A stretch of DNA of 64,000 nt, taken from the NCBI GenBank assembly GCA_035459025.1, contig DATHYT010000074.1, positions 1 through 64,000 of the forward strand, given 5' to 3'. The notes under the pieces were generated by a model that made no database searches, was not told the DNA's origin, and saw nothing but the letters and a program-made list of their open reading frames with translations. Each line of letters starts with the position of its first letter. Position 1 is the stretch's first letter. A program made the position numbers and the translations under genes. The stretch comes from JAABQT01 sp035459025 (GTDB lineage: Bacteria > Pseudomonadota > Gammaproteobacteria > Burkholderiales > SG8-39). This document shows, piece after piece, positions 43,538 through 51,256 of the stretch.

Positions 43538-43561
43538 CGCCCCACTTGTTGGGGCGTTTTC
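43538..43561 (+). terminator. Rho-independent terminator after the cytochrome gene
   Basis: Stem CGCCCCA-CTTGT-TGGGGCG (seven pairs) followed by four T, about 30 bases after the cytochrome stop. Confidence 0.85.
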
Positions 43562-43780
43562 TTGCCGGCCAACAAACAAGACAATCCATCCGCTCCTCGC
43601 GAAGCAGATTCAGGCGATGTCCGGGCCGGGGTTGTAGGTCAGGATCTGCTCTGACACCTCAGGCGGCTTCGGGGCCGGTAGCCCAGGCCCCGTTCCCGCC
43701 GGAGTCCTTGGCGCCCACAGGCCAAGGTGGAGCGCTCGAGCGCCCCTTTGCAAGCAGCCCGTAGGTACGCAGACCGCGAT
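43562..43780. other. Unassigned intergenic stretch before grxD
   Basis: No gene recognised. It contains two short hairpins, GGGGCC...GGCCCC (around 43675-43695) and CTTGGC...GCCAAG (around 43708-43727), and mixed GC. On the minus strand the reading frame after the grxD stop is open for a while but out of phase and without a start. It may be the remnant of an insertion that also brought in the cytochrome gene. Confidence 0.4.
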
Positions 43781-44104
43781 CTAGGCCTGCTGCTTCACCC
43801 CTTCGAGCAGCTTCTGCAGCTCGCCCGACTGGTACATCTCGCGCAGGATGTCCGCGCCGCCGACGAATTCGCCGTTGACGTAGAGCTGCGGGATGGTGGG
43901 CCAGTTGGCGTATTCCTTGATGCCCTGGCGGATCTCGGGATCGGCGAGCACGTCGACGCTGGCGAAGCTCGAGACGCCGCAAGCCTGCAGCGCCTGCACC
44001 GCGAGGGCCGAGAAGCCGCACTGCGGCATCTGCGGCGTGCCCTTCATGAAAAGCACCACCGGGTTGGAGGCGACCTGCTCTTTGATGCGCTGTTGGGTGT
44101 CCAT
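43781..44104 (-). CDS. grxD: Monothiol glutaredoxin (Grx4 type)
   Basis: A 107-residue CGFS glutaredoxin that holds and transfers [2Fe-2S] clusters with glutathione. Key segments are NPVVLFMKGTPQMPQCGFSA (active Cys about residue 30), the TVP-like loop WPTIPQLYVNGEFVGG and GADILREMYQSGEL. The ATG at 44104 gives MDTQQRIKEQV, like homologues. A GTG at 44110 overlaps the prmC stop and has a GGA at better spacing, so it could also be used, adding two residues. It is the last gene of hemA-prfA-prmC-grxD, a common betaproteobacterial order. Confidence 0.95.
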   Translation of the reverse strand: MDTQQRIKEQVASNPVVLFMKGTPQMPQCGFSALAVQALQACGVSSFASVDVLADPEIRQGIKEYANWPTIPQLYVNGEFVGGADILREMYQSGELQKLLEGVKQQA

Positions 44105-44106
44105 AG

Positions 44107-44901
44107 TCACGATTCTAGTCCGCCGCCCGAGACCCGGGCAATGCCTGCAAGATCGGGCCAGCTGCGCACGTCTTCAAGACCCGCCTCGCGCAGCAGCTTT
44201 CTGACCTCCGCGTCCTGCCCCAGGCCGTGCTCGAGCAGCAGGCGCCCGCCCGGGCGGAGGTGCGCCGCCGCGCCAGCCGCGATCTCCCGGATCGACTCCA
44301 GGCCGTCGGGCCCCGCGGCCAGCGCCGAGCGCGGCTCGAAGCGCACGTCGCCTTCGGCGAGGTGCGGATCATCCTCACTCACGTAAGGGGGATTCGAGAC
44401 CACCGCGTCGAAACGCTCGCCCGCCACCGGCTCGTACCACAGGCCGTGGCGGAACTCGACCTCCAGGCCGAGCCGGAGGGCGTTCCGCTGCGCCACGGCG
44501 AGCGCCGCGGCGCTCCTTTCCACCGCCACCACCCTGGCCGCCGGCTGATGGCGCTTCAGCGCCAGCGCAATCGCGCCGCTGCCGGTGCCCAGATCGAGCA
44601 CGCTCGCGGGCGCCAGCCCGAGCGCGAGCTCCACCAGCAGCTCGGTTTCGGGACGCGGAATGAGCACCGCCGGATTGACCGCGAGCGGCAAGCCGTAGAA
44701 CTCCTTCACGCCGAGGATGTAGGCGATAGGTTCGCCGCGCGCCCGCCGCGCCGCGTAGTCGCGGAACTTCGCCTCGGCCTCGGCGGGCAGCTCGCGCTCC
44801 GGATGCGCGAGCACGCTCGCCTCCGAATACCCCGTTGCCGCGGCGAGCAGCAAGCGCGCCTCGCGCGCCTCGAGCGCCGCGAGGGCCTGCGCCACCTTCA
44901 A
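44107..44901 (-). CDS. prmC: Peptide chain release factor N5-glutamine methyltransferase
   Basis: PrmC methylates the Gln of the GGQ motif in RF1 and RF2. The 264-residue product has the N-terminal five-helix domain (ALAALEAREARLLLAAATG), YILGVKEFYGLPLAVNPAVL, the SAM site SVLDLGTGSGAIALALK (about residue 115) and VVSNPPYVSEDD (NPPY). A TTG start at 44901 overlaps the prfA stop (TTGA). A GTG six bases later is an alternative. It sits after its substrate gene prfA, a conserved pairing. The non-ATG start suggests low expression. Confidence 0.93.
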   Translation of the reverse strand: MKVAQALAALEAREARLLLAAATGYSEASVLAHPERELPAEAEAKFRDYAARRARGEPIAYILGVKEFYGLPLAVNPAVLIPRPETELLVELALGLAPASVLDLGTGSGAIALALKRHQPAARVVAVERSAAALAVAQRNALRLGLEVEFRHGLWYEPVAGERFDAVVSNPPYVSEDDPHLAEGDVRFEPRSALAAGPDGLESIREIAAGAAAHLRPGGRLLLEHGLGQDAEVRKLLREAGLEDVRSWPDLAGIARVSGGGLES

Positions 44902-45983
44902 GCGGCTTCTTCGGCGAGCTGCGCCAGCTGCTCGGCCTGATGCTCCGCCGCGAGCGCATCGAGCAGCTCGCCCAGCTCCCCGTCCATGATGCGGTCGATC
45001 TTGTACAGCGTCAGGTTGATGCGGTGGTCGGTGACGCGGCCCTGCGGGAAGTTGTAGGTGCGGATGCGCTCCGAGCGGTCGCCCGAGCCGACGAGCGACT
45101 TCCGCGCCGAGGCGGTCTTCGCCTCCTGCTCGCGCGTCTGCTTGTCCTTGATGCGCGCGGCGAGCACGCCCAGCGCCTTTTCGCGGTTCTTGTGCTGCGA
45201 GCGCGAGTCCTGGCACTCGACCACGATGCCGGTCGGCAGGTGCGTGACGCGGATCGCCGACTCGGTCTTGTTGACGTGCTGGCCGCCCGCGCCCGAGGCG
45301 CGGAAGGTGTCGATGCGCAGCTCCGCGGGATTCAGCACCACGTCGTCGAGCGCCTCGGCCTCGGGCAGCACCGCCACCGTGCAGGCCGAGGTGTGGATGC
45401 GCCCTTGCGCCTCGGTCGCGGGCACGCGCTGCACGCGGTGCGCGCCCGACTCGAACTTCAGGCGCGAATACGCCCCTTGCGCGCCGATGCGCACGATCAC
45501 CTCCTTGTAGCCGCCGAGCTCGGAGGCACTCTCGGAAATGAGCTCCACCGGCCAGCCCTGGCGCTCGGCATAGCGTGTGTACATGCGCAGCAGGTCGCCC
45601 GCGAACAGGGCCGACTCGTCGCCGCCGGTGCCGGCGCGCACCTCGAGGAAGATGCTGCGCTCGTCGTTCGGGTCCCTGGGCAGCAGCTGCTTCTGCAGCT
45701 CGTCCTCCAGCCGCTGCATCTGGGCGCGCGCGCCCTTCAGCTCTTCGTCGGCGAAGCCCTTCATGGCCGCGTCGCCGGCCATGTCCTGCGCGGCCTGCGC
45801 GTCGGCCTCGGCCTGGCGGTAGCGCGCGTACAGCGCGGCGAGCCCCGAAGCCTCGGCATACTCGCGCGACAGGTTCTTGAACTGGCCGAGGTCGCGCGTC
45901 GCGTCCTCGGCGGCGAGCAGGCGGTTCAACTCCTCCAAGCGCACGAGCGTGCGCTCGAGCTTGGCGCGCAGCGACGGCTTCAC
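44898..45983 (-). CDS. prfA: Peptide chain release factor 1
   Basis: RF1 reads UAA and UAG. The 361-residue product carries the codon-recognition tripeptide PAT in RVPATEAQGRIHTSA and the catalytic GGQ in GAGGQHVNKTESAIRVTHLP, the Gln that PrmC modifies. The N-terminal helical domain (LRAKLERTLVRLEELNRLLA) is complete. The GTG at 45983 overlaps the hemA stop as GTGA and gives KPSLRAKLERTL, as in homologues. TAG stops in this window (for example dacB and dctM) depend on RF1. Confidence 0.97.
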   Translation of the reverse strand: MKPSLRAKLERTLVRLEELNRLLAAEDATRDLGQFKNLSREYAEASGLAALYARYRQAEADAQAAQDMAGDAAMKGFADEELKGARAQMQRLEDELQKQLLPRDPNDERSIFLEVRAGTGGDESALFAGDLLRMYTRYAERQGWPVELISESASELGGYKEVIVRIGAQGAYSRLKFESGAHRVQRVPATEAQGRIHTSACTVAVLPEAEALDDVVLNPAELRIDTFRASGAGGQHVNKTESAIRVTHLPTGIVVECQDSRSQHKNREKALGVLAARIKDKQTREQEAKTASARKSLVGSGDRSERIRTYNFPQGRVTDHRINLTLYKIDRIMDGELGELLDALAAEHQAEQLAQLAEEAA

Positions 45984-47224
45984 CGGGAGCGGTACAGGCG
46001 TTCGATGAGCGCCGAGAGCGCCTGGCGCTCGTCGCCGGCGGCCTCGTTCAGCGCCTGCGTCGGCGCGTGCAGCAGCTTGTTGGTGAGGCCCTGCGACAGC
46101 GCTTCGAGCACCGCCTTCGGGTCGTCGCCGCGCTGCAGGTGCCTGAGCGCGCGCTCGAGCTCGTGCTGGCGCGCCGCCTCCCCCTGGTCGCGCAGCTGGC
46201 GGATCAACGGCACCGAGGCGCGCGCGGCCATCCAGTGCATGAACTGCCCGACCTGCGTCTCGATGATGGCCTCGGCCTGCTCCAGCGCCGAGCGGCGCGC
46301 GTCGAGGTTGCCCTGCACGATGGCGTGCAGGTCGTCGACCGTGTAGAGGAACACGTCGTTGAGCTCCGCCACCTCGACCTCGATGTCGCGCGGCACGGCG
46401 AGGTCCACCATGAACATGGGGCGGCGCTTGCGCGCGCGCAGCGCGCGCTCGACCAGGCCCTTGCCGAGGATGGGGAGCGAGGACGCGGTGCAGGAGATGA
46501 CGATGTCGTAGTCCTGCAGGTGCTCGGCGAGCGCGCGCAGCTCGACCGCGTGCCCGGCGAAGCGGTGCGCGAGCGCCTGCGCGCGCTCCAGCGTGCGGTT
46601 GGCCACCGCGATGCGCGCCGGCGCCTGCGCCGCAAAGTGCGTGGCGCAGAGCTCGATCATCTCGCCCGCGCCGATGAACAGCACCTTTTGCTCCCGCAGG
46701 CTCGGGAAGATGCGCGCCGCGAGCTTGACCGCCGCCGCCGCCATGGAAACGCTGCTGGCGCCGATCGGCGTGGTGCTGCGCACCTCCTTGGCCACCGCGA
46801 AGGTGCGCTGAAACAGCTTGTGCAGCACCGTGCCGAGCGTGCCCGCGGCTTCCGCGGTGCGCACCGCGTCCTTGAGCTGCCCCAGGATCTGCGGCTCGCC
46901 GAACACCATCGAATCCAGCCCCGCGGCGACGCGGAAGGTGTGGCGCACGGCCTGGTCCTGCGGCAGGGTGTACAGGTAGGGCCGCAGCTCCTCGGGCTGC
47001 AGGCTGTGGTAGCGCGCGAACCATTCGGCCGCGGTCTGCGGCTCGCCCGCCGACAGGTACAGCTCGGTGCGGTTGCAGGTGGAGAGAATGGCGGCTTCGG
47101 CCACCCGCTGGCCGCGCGTCAGCTCGCCGAGTGCGTCGTAGAGCCTTTCGACGTGGAACACCACGCGCTCGCGCACCGGCAGCGGCGCGGTGGTGTGGCT
47201 GAGGCCGAGGGCGAAGAGGGTCAT
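45980..47224 (-). CDS. hemA: Glutamyl-tRNA reductase
   Basis: HemA reduces glutamyl-tRNA to glutamate-1-semialdehyde, the committed step of C5-pathway tetrapyrrole synthesis. The 414-residue product has FALGLSHTTAPLPVRERV, the catalytic Cys in ILSTCNRTELYLS (about residue 50), the NADPH site VLFIGAGEMIELCATHF and the C-terminal dimerisation helix. The ATG at 47224 fits the family start; an upstream TTG is open but lacks support. A -10 TATAAT lies 19 bases upstream and is flanked by two identical CGCCAATTGCG sites. With hemF, hemC and hemD also here, a good part of the haem pathway is in the window. Confidence 0.96.
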   Translation of the reverse strand: MTLFALGLSHTTAPLPVRERVVFHVERLYDALGELTRGQRVAEAAILSTCNRTELYLSAGEPQTAAEWFARYHSLQPEELRPYLYTLPQDQAVRHTFRVAAGLDSMVFGEPQILGQLKDAVRTAEAAGTLGTVLHKLFQRTFAVAKEVRSTTPIGASSVSMAAAAVKLAARIFPSLREQKVLFIGAGEMIELCATHFAAQAPARIAVANRTLERAQALAHRFAGHAVELRALAEHLQDYDIVISCTASSLPILGKGLVERALRARKRRPMFMVDLAVPRDIEVEVAELNDVFLYTVDDLHAIVQGNLDARRSALEQAEAIIETQVGQFMHWMAARASVPLIRQLRDQGEAARQHELERALRHLQRGDDPKAVLEALSQGLTNKLLHAPTQALNEAAGDERQALSALIERLYRSR

Positions 47225-47230
47225 CGAATG

Positions 47231-47273
47231 CGCCAATTGCGCATTATAGAAGCAAGCCCCCTCGCCAATTGCG
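47231..47273 (-). promoter_or_regulatory. hemA promoter with two CGCCAATTGCG direct repeats
   Basis: On the minus strand TATAAT (47248-47243) is a perfect -10. An 11-base sequence, CGCCAATTGCG on the plus strand, occurs at 47231-47241 and again at 47263-47273. The two sites are exactly 32 bases apart, three helical turns, one on each side of the -10. Each site is centred on the palindrome CAATTG. They look like paired operator sites for a dimeric regulator or for looping, but no known regulator consensus is recognised. Confidence 0.5.
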
Positions 47274-47369
47274 TTAGATCAAGCTCTTACGAAGGCCGGG
47301 GCACCTCGTCGCCGTAGCGCGATGTCCTCCGGCGCGCCTTCATCGGGGCGGTCTCGCGCGCGGAAAGGT

Positions 47370-47445
47370 TGGTGGCCAAGGCCGGAATCGAACCAGCGAC
47401 ACACGGATTTTCAGTCCGCTGCTCTACCAACTGAGCTACTTGGCC
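47370..47445 (-). tRNA. tRNA-Phe (anticodon GAA)
   Basis: A 76-base cloverleaf with encoded CCA. Acceptor GGCCAAG/CTTGGCC, D arm GCTC...GAGC, anticodon stem GCGGA/TCCGT with loop CTGAAAA (anticodon GAA), and T arm CGCTGG-TTCGATT-CCGGCC. This is Phe. Confidence 0.97.
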
Positions 47446-47462
47446 TGCCGGGAAGAGCGCGG

Positions 47463-47468
47463 ATTATA
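47463..47468 (-). promoter_or_regulatory. -10 element of tRNA-Phe
   Basis: A perfect TATAAT on the minus strand, 17 bases before the tRNA 5' end. It directly follows and partly forms the T-tract of the groEL terminator, so the -35 would have to lie inside the terminator stem. No consensus -35 is visible there. Confidence 0.5.
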
Positions 47469-47499
47469 AAAGAAGAGGGGCCCGCTCGGGCCCCTCTTC
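47466..47499 (-). terminator. Rho-independent terminator of groESL
   Basis: On the minus strand, a twelve-pair perfect stem GAAGAGGGGCCC / GGGCCCCTCTTC with a four-base loop is followed by TTTTAT. It ends about 53 bases past the groEL stop. Very strong. Confidence 0.93.
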
Positions 47500-47552
47500 G
47501 GTTTTCAGGATGGCGGTACGGGGGAAACCTCGGTTTCCCCTGTCCCTAGGGG

Positions 47553-49208
<1,656 letters not shown>

Positions 49209-49248
49209 TGCGAATTCTCCTAGATCAGAAAAAGGTTCGTGTTGACGC

Positions 49249-49542
49249 TCAGGCGCCTTCGAGCACGCCCATGATGTCTTCTTCGCGCATCACGAGCAGC
49301 TCGTCGCCCTTCACCTTCACGGTCTGTCCGGAGTACTTGCCGAACAGCACTTTGTCTCCCACCTTGACGTCGAGCTGGATCAGCTTGCCGTCATCGGTTT
49401 TCTTGCCTTTGCCGACGGCCAGGACTTCGCCCTGGTCGGGTTTCTCGGCGGCCGTGTCGGGAATCACGATTCCAGACGCGGTCTTGCGCTCCTCGTCGAT
49501 GCGCTTGACGATGACGCGATCATGAAGAGGACGGATCTTCAT
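49249..49542 (-). CDS. groES: Co-chaperonin GroES (10 kDa)
   Basis: The 97-residue lid of the chaperonin. The N-terminus is MKIRPLHDRVIVKRIDEE, the mobile loop is ERKTASGIVIPDTAAEKPD (with GIVIP touching GroEL), and the roof region is GDKVLFGKYSGQTVKVKGDE. SD GGAGA lies just upstream of the ATG at 49542. It is cotranscribed with groEL, 40 bases downstream. The leader carries a CIRCE and an 8-bp hairpin. Confidence 0.98.
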   Translation of the reverse strand: MKIRPLHDRVIVKRIDEERKTASGIVIPDTAAEKPDQGEVLAVGKGKKTDDGKLIQLDVKVGDKVLFGKYSGQTVKVKGDELLVMREEDIMGVLEGA

Positions 49543-49575
49543 ACAGGTCTCCAGACATTTATGTTGTAAGTCAAT

Positions 49576-49595
49576 GGGTTGCAGTTGTGCAACCC
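49576..49595 (-). promoter_or_regulatory. Perfect hairpin in the groES leader
   Basis: GGGTTGCA-GTTG-TGCAACCC on the plus strand (perfect eight-pair stem, four-base loop), halfway between the CIRCE and the groES ATG. It would lie in the 5' untranslated region. It does not include the SD. It may stabilise the mRNA or act as a thermosensitive element; no known thermometer motif (4U, ROSE) is visible. Confidence 0.6.
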
Positions 49596-49614
49596 GCCAA
49601 ATACGAGAGGCTTG

Positions 49615-49641
49615 CTAGCACTCGCCTCAAGCGAGTGCTAA
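49615..49641 (-). promoter_or_regulatory. CIRCE operator of groESL (HrcA site)
   Basis: CTAGCACTC-N9-GAGTGCTAA, one mismatch from the consensus TTAGCACTC-N9-GAGTGCTAA. The nine-base spacer is GCCTCAAGC. It overlaps the end of the promoter -10, so HrcA binding would block transcription until heat or misfolded protein titrates GroEL. Confidence 0.93.
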
Positions 49642-49669
49642 TGATAGGGGCGAGGACGGGGGAATACAA
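49641..49669 (-). promoter_or_regulatory. groESL promoter
   Basis: On the minus strand, TTGTAT, 17 bases, TATCAT, directly followed by the CIRCE. CTTGTAT and CCCCTAT within the same stretch resemble a loose sigma-32 promoter, so dual use is possible. Confidence 0.6.
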
Positions 49670-49691
49670 GGGCCGGTCGCGTCGCGCCCAC

Positions 49692-49697
49692 TAGAAT
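49692..49697 (+). promoter_or_regulatory. Possible -10 of dacB (leaderless start)
   Basis: TAGAAT ends seven bases before the dacB GTG (49704). The start site would fall on or next to the start codon. No SD is visible. Confidence 0.35.
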
Positions 49698-49703
49698 TCG
49701 CGC

Positions 49704-51137
49704 GTGCCCCGCTTCTGCCGTCTGGCGCTCGCCGCCGTCCTGCTGCTGGCGCCGCTGCCGTCCACCGCAGCGGCGAGCGGACTCCCCAAGCCGGTGGCCG
49801 AGGCGCTGCGCGCGGCTTCCGTGCCGCTCCGGGCGGTCGCGGTCGTCGTGCAGGAGGTAGGCGCCGCCCGCCCTGCGGTGAGCATGAACGCCGAGGCGGC
49901 GATGAATCCTGCCTCGGCGATGAAGCTGTTCACCACACTCGCGGCGCTCGAGCTTCTCGGGCCGGCCTACCACTGGAAGACCGAGGTCTACGCCGCCGGG
50001 CCGCTGCGCGATGGCGTGCTCGAAGGCGACCTCGTCCTGAAAGGCTACGGCGACCCGAAGCTCGACTACGAGAGCTTCTGGATGCTGTTGCGCACGCTGC
50101 GCGGCAAGGGCCTGCGCGAGATCCGCGGCGACGTGCTGATCGATCGCCGCTTCTTTGCGCCGCTGGCGGGCGATCCGGGCGACTTCGACGGCGAGGCGCT
50201 GCGGCCCTACAACGTGCTGCCGGATGCGCTTCTCGTGCACTACAAGGCGCTGCGCTTTGCCTTCGTGCCGCTCGCCGACGGCGCGGGCGTGCGCATCTAC
50301 GCCGAGCCGCGCCCGCCGGCGCTCGAGGTGAAGAACAGCCTGCGCCTGTCTTCCGGCCCCTGCTTCGAGGGGCGCGCGTTCCGCACCCTGCTGCAGGCCA
50401 GCTTCGAGCCCGGCCCGCCGCCGCGCGCCGCCTTCGAGGGACGCTACCCGATCGCCTGCGGCGAAAAGGACCTCAACGTCGCCTTCCTGCCGCCCGACGA
50501 GCACGTCGGCGGCGTGCTGCGCGAGCTGTGGTCGGAAATGGGCGGCGCCTGGAGCGGGCGCGCGCGCGAAGGCGCGGTCCCGGAGGCGGCGCAGCTGCTG
50601 CACACGCACGAATCGGCGCCGCTCGCCGAGATCGTGCGCGACGTCAACAAGTTCTCCAACAACGTGATGGCACGGCAGCTCTTTCTCACGCTGGCCACCG
50701 CGGGCTACGAGCCGCCGGCGCAGCTGCACCAGGCGCAGCAGGTGCTGCGCCACTGGCTGAACCTGAAGGGCATCGCCGCGCCCGAGCTCTCGATCGAGAA
50801 CGGCTCGGGGCTCTCGCGCACCGACCGCGCGAGCGCGGCGACCCTCGCCGCGGTGCTGCAGGCGGCGTGGAAGAGCGCGGTGATGCCCGAGTACATCGCC
50901 TCGCTGCCGCTCGCAGCGCTGGACGGCACGATGAGAAAGCGCCTGCACGGCGAGCCGGTCGCGGGACAAGCGCACATGAAGACGGGGCTGCTCTCGGACG
51001 CGCGCGCGCTGGCCGGCTACCTCCTCGACGCGAAGGGCCGGCGCCAGATCGTCGTCATGCTCATGAACCACCCCAACGCGCCAGAGGCCGAAGCCGCCAA
51101 CGACGCCCTCCTGCGCTGGGTCTACGAGGCAAAATAG
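49704..51137 (+). CDS. dacB: D-alanyl-D-alanine carboxypeptidase/endopeptidase (PBP4 type)
   Basis: A class C low-molecular-mass penicillin-binding protein that trims or cleaves peptidoglycan cross-links in the periplasm. The 477-residue product has a signal peptide (RLALAAVLLLAPLPSTAAAS), the active-site SxxK in NPASAMKLFTTLAALE (about residue 72), SxN in NKFSNNVMARQLFL (about residue 318) and KTG in AHMKTGLLSDARALAG (about residue 425). The insertion domain between SxxK and SxN is present. The TAG stop lies inside the first arm of the inverted-repeat element at 51132. It is divergent from groES. Confidence 0.93.
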   Translation: MPRFCRLALAAVLLLAPLPSTAAASGLPKPVAEALRAASVPLRAVAVVVQEVGAARPAVSMNAEAAMNPASAMKLFTTLAALELLGPAYHWKTEVYAAGPLRDGVLEGDLVLKGYGDPKLDYESFWMLLRTLRGKGLREIRGDVLIDRRFFAPLAGDPGDFDGEALRPYNVLPDALLVHYKALRFAFVPLADGAGVRIYAEPRPPALEVKNSLRLSSGPCFEGRAFRTLLQASFEPGPPPRAAFEGRYPIACGEKDLNVAFLPPDEHVGGVLRELWSEMGGAWSGRAREGAVPEAAQLLHTHESAPLAEIVRDVNKFSNNVMARQLFLTLATAGYEPPAQLHQAQQVLRHWLNLKGIAAPELSIENGSGLSRTDRASAATLAAVLQAAWKSAVMPEYIASLPLAALDGTMRKRLHGEPVAGQAHMKTGLLSDARALAGYLLDAKGRRQIVVMLMNHPNAPEAEAANDALLRWVYEAK

Positions 51138-51256
51138 GGACAGACCTCATTTTTCCGCCCGCGCCTGCTGCGCGGGGCTTAAATAGGGACAGACCTCATT
51201 TTTCCGCCCGCGCTTGATGCGCGGACAACGAAAAATGAGGTCTGTCCCTATTTAAG
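51132..51256. repeat. Inverted-repeat element, unit A (three arms)
   Basis: Two direct copies of a 33-base sequence (51132-51164 and 51181-51213) start AAATAGGGACAGACCTCATT. A third, inverted copy lies at 51230-51256. Arms two and three form a perfect 27-pair inverted repeat (51178-51204 with 51230-51256) around a 25-base spacer that itself contains CGCGC...GCGCG. The dacB stop (TAG at 51135-51137) and the stop of the convergent GGDEF-EAL gene (TAG at 51250-51248) are both supplied by AAATAG in an arm. The hairpin could act as a two-way terminator. Confidence 0.92.

Noticed and set aside
51132..51256. CRISPR-like array
   Set aside because: Only three arms, one inverted, with unequal spacers, no cas genes; the repeats are long inverted repeats at gene ends.
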